Both the position numbers and the translations under genes were made by a program. Below are positions 60,192 through 64,000 of a DNA stretch of 64,000 nucleotides, piece by piece. Below the pieces are notes generated by a model. The model had not been told where the DNA came from, did no database searches, and saw only the letters and a program-made list of their open reading frames with translations. This DNA is from Mycolicibacterium sp. YH-1 (GTDB lineage Bacteria; Actinomycetota; Actinomycetes; Mycobacteriales; Mycobacteriaceae): the NCBI RefSeq assembly GCF_022557175.1, contig NZ_CP092915.1, forward strand, positions 4,216,001 through 4,280,000. The letters run 5' to 3'. The first letter of the stretch is position 1. Each line of letters opens with the position of its first letter.

Positions 60192-61127
60192 TCAGCCGAC
60201 CGGGAAGTAATGGCCGTTGTCCAAATCGGCGAGCAGTTTGGGCTGAACGGGTTCCCAGCCCAGGGTCTGGCGCGTGATGAGGCTGGACGCCGGGAGGTCC
60301 ATCGTGACCAGATTCGTGAACATCCCGAAGTATCCCGGCAGCATCAGTACGTCGATGGGAACGCTCGCGGCGGGCAGGTCCAGACGGCTGCCGATGGCCT
60401 CGGCGATCTCGCGGAACGGGGTGCCCCCATCCTCACTCGCGTGCCAGTATTTGCCGGCCGGACCCTTCTCCAGCGCGAGCCGGAACAGGGAGGCGACATC
60501 GCGGATGTGCACGGCGCCCCACAGGTTTTCGCCGTCTCCGGGGTAGCCGGCGAAACCCTTCTCCTTCGCGAGCGCGATCAGTCCTGGGAGGAAGCCGGCA
60601 CGATCGGTCGTGCTGTGTGCGATGGTCGGAAGCCTCACAATCGACGACCGCACTCCCCGCTCGGCGAGGTCGACGACGGCGCGTTCCACGGCATTGCGAG
60701 CACGCAGCGTGCCGTTGTACTTGTCACCACTGGGAAGCGCCGGGTCCTCCTCGGTGGCCGGCCGGCCCAGGGTGCCGGCCGAGCCAATGCTGCCGGCCGC
60801 TACCAGCGGCTTACCGGTTCCCGCGAGTGCCTCACCGTACGCGAATATGACTGGCAGCTCCGCGGCGGCCACGGCGTCGATCCCGCCGGACGGAAGCAGG
60901 TCTTGCCTGTGCGCGACGTGGATGACGCCGTCGGAGTCCGCGGCCGCCTCTTTGAGCCCGTCAAGGTCTTCGAGCCTGCCGCGACGCACCTTAGCGCCGA
61001 GCGCGGACAGGGCCGCCGCGGACGTGTCCGACCGGGCCAGGCCGGTGACCTCGTGCCCGGCGGCGATGAGTTCGGGGATGATGTACGAACCGGAGTGGCC
61101 GGTTCCGCCAGTGACGAAAACGCGCAT
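60192..61127 (-). CDS. NAD-dependent epimerase/dehydratase-like SDR
   Basis: This 311-residue extended/atypical SDR has MRVFVTGGTGHSGSYIIPELIAAGHEV (TGGTGxxG), followed by RGRLEDLDGLKEAAADSDGVIHVA and IVRLPTIAH. The expected YxxxK is replaced by DKYNGTLRARNAVERAV, where Tyr and the spacing differ, so activity may be non-classical. The C-terminal part resembles NAD(P)-binding proteins acting on nucleotide sugars or on quinones. It lies 46 bp after the F420-reductase-like gene, in one unit divergent from marR. Confidence 0.85.
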   Translation of the reverse strand: MRVFVTGGTGHSGSYIIPELIAAGHEVTGLARSDTSAAALSALGAKVRRGRLEDLDGLKEAAADSDGVIHVAHRQDLLPSGGIDAVAAAELPVIFAYGEALAGTGKPLVAAGSIGSAGTLGRPATEEDPALPSGDKYNGTLRARNAVERAVVDLAERGVRSSIVRLPTIAHSTTDRAGFLPGLIALAKEKGFAGYPGDGENLWGAVHIRDVASLFRLALEKGPAGKYWHASEDGGTPFREIAEAIGSRLDLPAASVPIDVLMLPGYFGMFTNLVTMDLPASSLITRQTLGWEPVQPKLLADLDNGHYFPVG

Positions 61128-61173
61128 GTAACTGTCCTTTTGAAGGTAGGCGGAGGGGCTGGCGCGGGGGCGC

Positions 61174-61806
61174 TCAGCTGAGAACGCTGACGCCGAGGGA
61201 AAAGTTGGCGTGTTTGACGGAGTGAGTCATGAGGCCCAACTGCAGTAGGGCGGCGTTCTCCAGTGCCCGCGCCATCGGCAGCTGACCGGCGTCCATCGGG
61301 CGCAGTCCCAGGCTCTCGATGAACACCGACACACGTGCCTTTGCCTGCGCGTCGTCGCCGGCGATGAACACGTCCAACGGGCGACCCTCGGCTGTGCCGG
61401 CCGCCAGAACATTGGCGAACAGGGTGTTGAACGCCTTGACGACATGCGCTCCGGCGGGGGCGGCCTTGGCGATCTCCTGCGCGCCGGAACTGCCCTCGGG
61501 GGTGACAAAGCCCGTGAAATCGGGGGTGATGGGGTTGGTGATGTCGACGACGACCTTGCCATCTAGTGCGTCCCCGTACTGGCGAACCACCGCCGCCGCG
61601 CTGGCGTACGGCACGGCGAGGACGACGATGTCCCCAGTCGGGGCGGTGCTGACCGTCCCGACAGTGGCGCCGTCGAGCGCGGCGGCGAATTCGTTGGCTT
61701 TGGCCCGGTCGCGGCCGATGATCTCGACTGCGTTGCCGCCTGCGAGCGCGCGGGCAGCCAGGGCCTTGGCGATGTTCCCCAGGCCGATAATGCTGATGCT
61801 GCTCAT
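61174..61806 (-). CDS. NADPH-dependent F420-reductase-like oxidoreductase
   Basis: This 210-residue Rossmann protein has SISIIGLGNIAKALAARALAGGNAVEIIGRD (GxGxxA), DIVVLAVPYASAAAVV, VVDITNPITPDFTGF and GAHVVKAFNTLFANVL, the pattern of the F420:NADPH oxidoreductase and related NAD(P)-binding domain family. Whether it binds F420 cannot be told. It starts at ATG 61806, divergent from marR, with two copies of the MarR palindrome between. A C-terminal relic of a similar gene lies at 59332. Confidence 0.85.
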   Translation of the reverse strand: MSSISIIGLGNIAKALAARALAGGNAVEIIGRDRAKANEFAAALDGATVGTVSTAPTGDIVVLAVPYASAAAVVRQYGDALDGKVVVDITNPITPDFTGFVTPEGSSGAQEIAKAAPAGAHVVKAFNTLFANVLAAGTAEGRPLDVFIAGDDAQAKARVSVFIESLGLRPMDAGQLPMARALENAALLQLGLMTHSVKHANFSLGVSVLS

Positions 61807-61834
61807 GAGATATCCCGTCTAGAATCGATCAAAA

Positions 61835-61850
61835 GGTTGATGCGTCCACC
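61835..61850. promoter_or_regulatory. MarR operator 2 (imperfect)
   Basis: GGTTGATGCGTCCACC differs by one base from the palindrome GGTTGATGCGTCAACC at 61863-61878. It lies 29-44 bp before the reductase start. Confidence 0.7.
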
Positions 61851-61860
61851 ATAGAGAGTA

Positions 61861-61880
61861 TTGGTTGATGCGTCAACCAA
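61861..61880. promoter_or_regulatory. MarR operator 1 (perfect palindrome)
   Basis: TTGGTTGATGCGTCAACCAA has perfect 8-bp arms around TGCG and lies 19-38 bp before the marR ATG. Together with site 2, 28 bp away, it covers the divergent promoters of both genes. Confidence 0.8.
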
Positions 61881-61898
61881 CTGGAGAATGTAGGGCTG

Positions 61899-62378
61899 AT
61901 GGAACCGAATTGGCTGAACCCGCGTGAAGACCGTGCTTGGCGGGCCTTCATCCACGCGCATCAACAGATCGAAGTCCAGCTGAGCCACCGCCTGCAGAAA
62001 TCGGGCCTGTCCGGGGCCGACTATGAGGTCCTGGCGGCGCTCTCGGCGCTCGACGGAGACCGCATGCCCGCCCACGCCCTGTGCAACGCCCTGAACTGGG
62101 AGAAGAGCCGTCTCTCCCACCAGGTGCGGCGCATGCAGAAGGACGGGCTGATCAGCCGGGAGCCCAACCCCGACGACGCCCGCAGCACCATGGTCTGCCT
62201 GCTGCCGGCCGGCCTCGCCGCGATCGAGAAGGCGGCACCGAGGCACGTGGAGGACGTCCGCCGGAACTTCATCGACCTGTTCACCCCGGCTGAGCTCGAC
62301 ATGCTCGCCACCCTCAACGAACGAGTCCTGCACCACCTGGCCAAAGGCGACTCCCCCGCCGACAACGAGCCCGCATAG
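61899..62378 (+). CDS. MarR-family transcriptional regulator
   Basis: This 159-residue winged-helix regulator has LSHRLQKSGLSGADYEVLAALSA, NALNWEKSRLSHQVRRMQKDGLISREPNPDDARSTMVCLL (recognition helix and wing) and a C-terminal dimer helix. MarR proteins usually repress in response to phenolics or oxidants. It is divergent from the F420-reductase-like gene, and a perfect palindrome plus an imperfect one lie between, supporting autoregulation and control of the reductase-epimerase-NTF2 unit. The 145 bp after it hold nothing recognisable. Confidence 0.92.
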   Translation: MEPNWLNPREDRAWRAFIHAHQQIEVQLSHRLQKSGLSGADYEVLAALSALDGDRMPAHALCNALNWEKSRLSHQVRRMQKDGLISREPNPDDARSTMVCLLPAGLAAIEKAAPRHVEDVRRNFIDLFTPAELDMLATLNERVLHHLAKGDSPADNEPA

Positions 62379-62523
62379 CCTTCATCAGCCGTGAGCATTT
62401 CGGCCCCCCGCCGGGCGGAGCAGCAATCGTGGTCATGTGCGTGGAGATCCGAAAGGGCGATGTGCGGCGCGAATGGAACGGTCCCGGATCCATTGCGCGC
62501 TGACCACCAGATGGCCGAGCAAT

Positions 62524-62972
62524 TCAATCCATCAACTGGGCGGCGACCGTCGCGCCGAGGTTCCAGCACGCTTCAAGGTCGGCCTTAGTCGGCTTGCCCG
62601 AGACCACCACATAGTCCGCCGCCTTGACCCACCCAAGCCCGGTCGTGATGGCGTCCACTCCCCGCTCTGCCCCCTCGGTGCCCTCGTTACCGTGCAGGTA
62701 CAGGCCGAACGGACGTCCCCGCGTCGAGTCGAGGCACGGGTAGTAACAGACGTCGAACGCATGCTTGAGTGCGCCACTCATGTACCCCAGATTGGCCGGC
62801 GAACCAAGCAGGTAGCCATCCGCCTCCAGCATCTCGACGGGTGACACCGTGAGCGCGGGACGCCGCACGACATCGACACCCTCGATATCGGGGTCGGTGG
62901 CACCGGCCAGCACTGCCTCGAACATCTCCTGGCAGTGCGGGGATGGCGTGTGGTGCACGATCAGCAGCGTCT

Positions 62973-62976
<4 letters not shown>
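62524..62976 (-). CDS. Flavodoxin/NADPH-dependent FMN reductase-like protein (Rv2771c type)
   Basis: This 150-residue flavodoxin-fold protein starts VKTLLIVHHTPSPHCQEMFEAVLAG and has GYLLGSPANLGYMSGALKHAFD and PFGLYLHGNEGTEGAERGV for FMN. Its C-terminus KADLEACWNLGATVAAQLMD also survives as a relic at 56737. GTG 62976 overlaps the stop of the upstream gene (GTGA). It corresponds by order to the conserved gene beside dapB in M. tuberculosis. Likely redox function; substrate unknown. Confidence 0.86.

Positions 62977-64000
<1,024 letters not shown>

Overview
The window is high-GC actinobacterial chromosome, almost certainly a rapidly growing Mycolicibacterium/Mycobacterium. The backbone matches the M. 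tuberculosis Rv2738c-Rv2773c neighbourhood: DUF3046, Rv2739c-type glycosyltransferase, ephG, pspM, pspA, clgR, pgsA3, argA, ftsK, Rv2749-Rv2751 types, rnj, dapA, dfrA, thyA, Rv2765 type, an Rv2771c-type flavoprotein, an Rv2772c-type membrane protein and dapB. Identifications rest on remembered family sequences and visible motifs; no searches were run.

Region 1 (1-9171, + strand) is the accessory/maturation half of a [NiFe]-hydrogenase operon: DUF5947, DUF6084, an unnamed protein, a 40-residue DUF6893 peptide, maturation protease, hypC, hypF, a second hypC, hypD, hypE and DUF6390. This DUF set points to the high-affinity group 1h (Hhy) enzyme; the structural subunits would lie to the left. Region 2 (9178-20216) is conserved mycobacterial core: the clgR-pspA-pspM envelope-stress genes with an ECF-type promoter, pgsA, argA, ftsK and the Rv2749-2751 trio.

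Region 3 (20236-36539) is the most interesting part. It holds an apparent catabolic regulon: an NMT1/SsuA-like ABC importer, a three-subunit molybdenum hydroxylase, a FUSC membrane protein, an enamidase-type amidohydrolase, a glutaryl-CoA-dehydrogenase-like enzyme and a fused E1 2-oxoacid dehydrogenase. Beside it lie an LLM flavin/F420 oxidoreductase, a small membrane-anchored peptide, CoxG, RidA and a GntR/FCD regulator. Four copies of a 17-bp inverted repeat (TTGKATA-N3-TATNCRA) sit just upstream of the enamidase, the importer, the LLM/coxG divergent pair and gntR. The gene content suggests uptake, hydroxylation, reduction and hydrolytic opening of an N-heterocyclic compound, comparable in logic to anaerobic nicotinate degradation.

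Region 4 (36603-39199) is rnj and dapA. thyX, which follows dapA in M. tuberculosis, is not there. In its place is Region 5 (39350-48040), a beta-oxidation-like set (thioesterase, MaoC, SDR, thiolase, CaiB CoA-transferase, ECH-fold protein, MatC-type carrier, FadD36/MatB-like ligase) ending in a convergent TetR gene. A shared CCAGTCA-containing box lies at both ends, and a near-consensus TTGACA-N17-TATTTT promoter drives the left end.

Region 6 (48109-56721) has a deaminase, a membrane protein broken by one in-frame stop, then thyA-dfrA-ycaQ-GGDEF as an overlapping operon, a dienelactone hydrolase, a CitE-like lyase, a membrane protein, and kmtR-CDF metal export with an operator over a probably leaderless start. 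Region 7 (56737-62378) is accessory DNA with SDR, NTF2-like, epimerase and F420-reductase-like genes, TetR and MarR regulators with repeated operators, and several gene relics. Region 8 (62524-64000) returns to core: Rv2771c type, Rv2772c type and truncated dapB.
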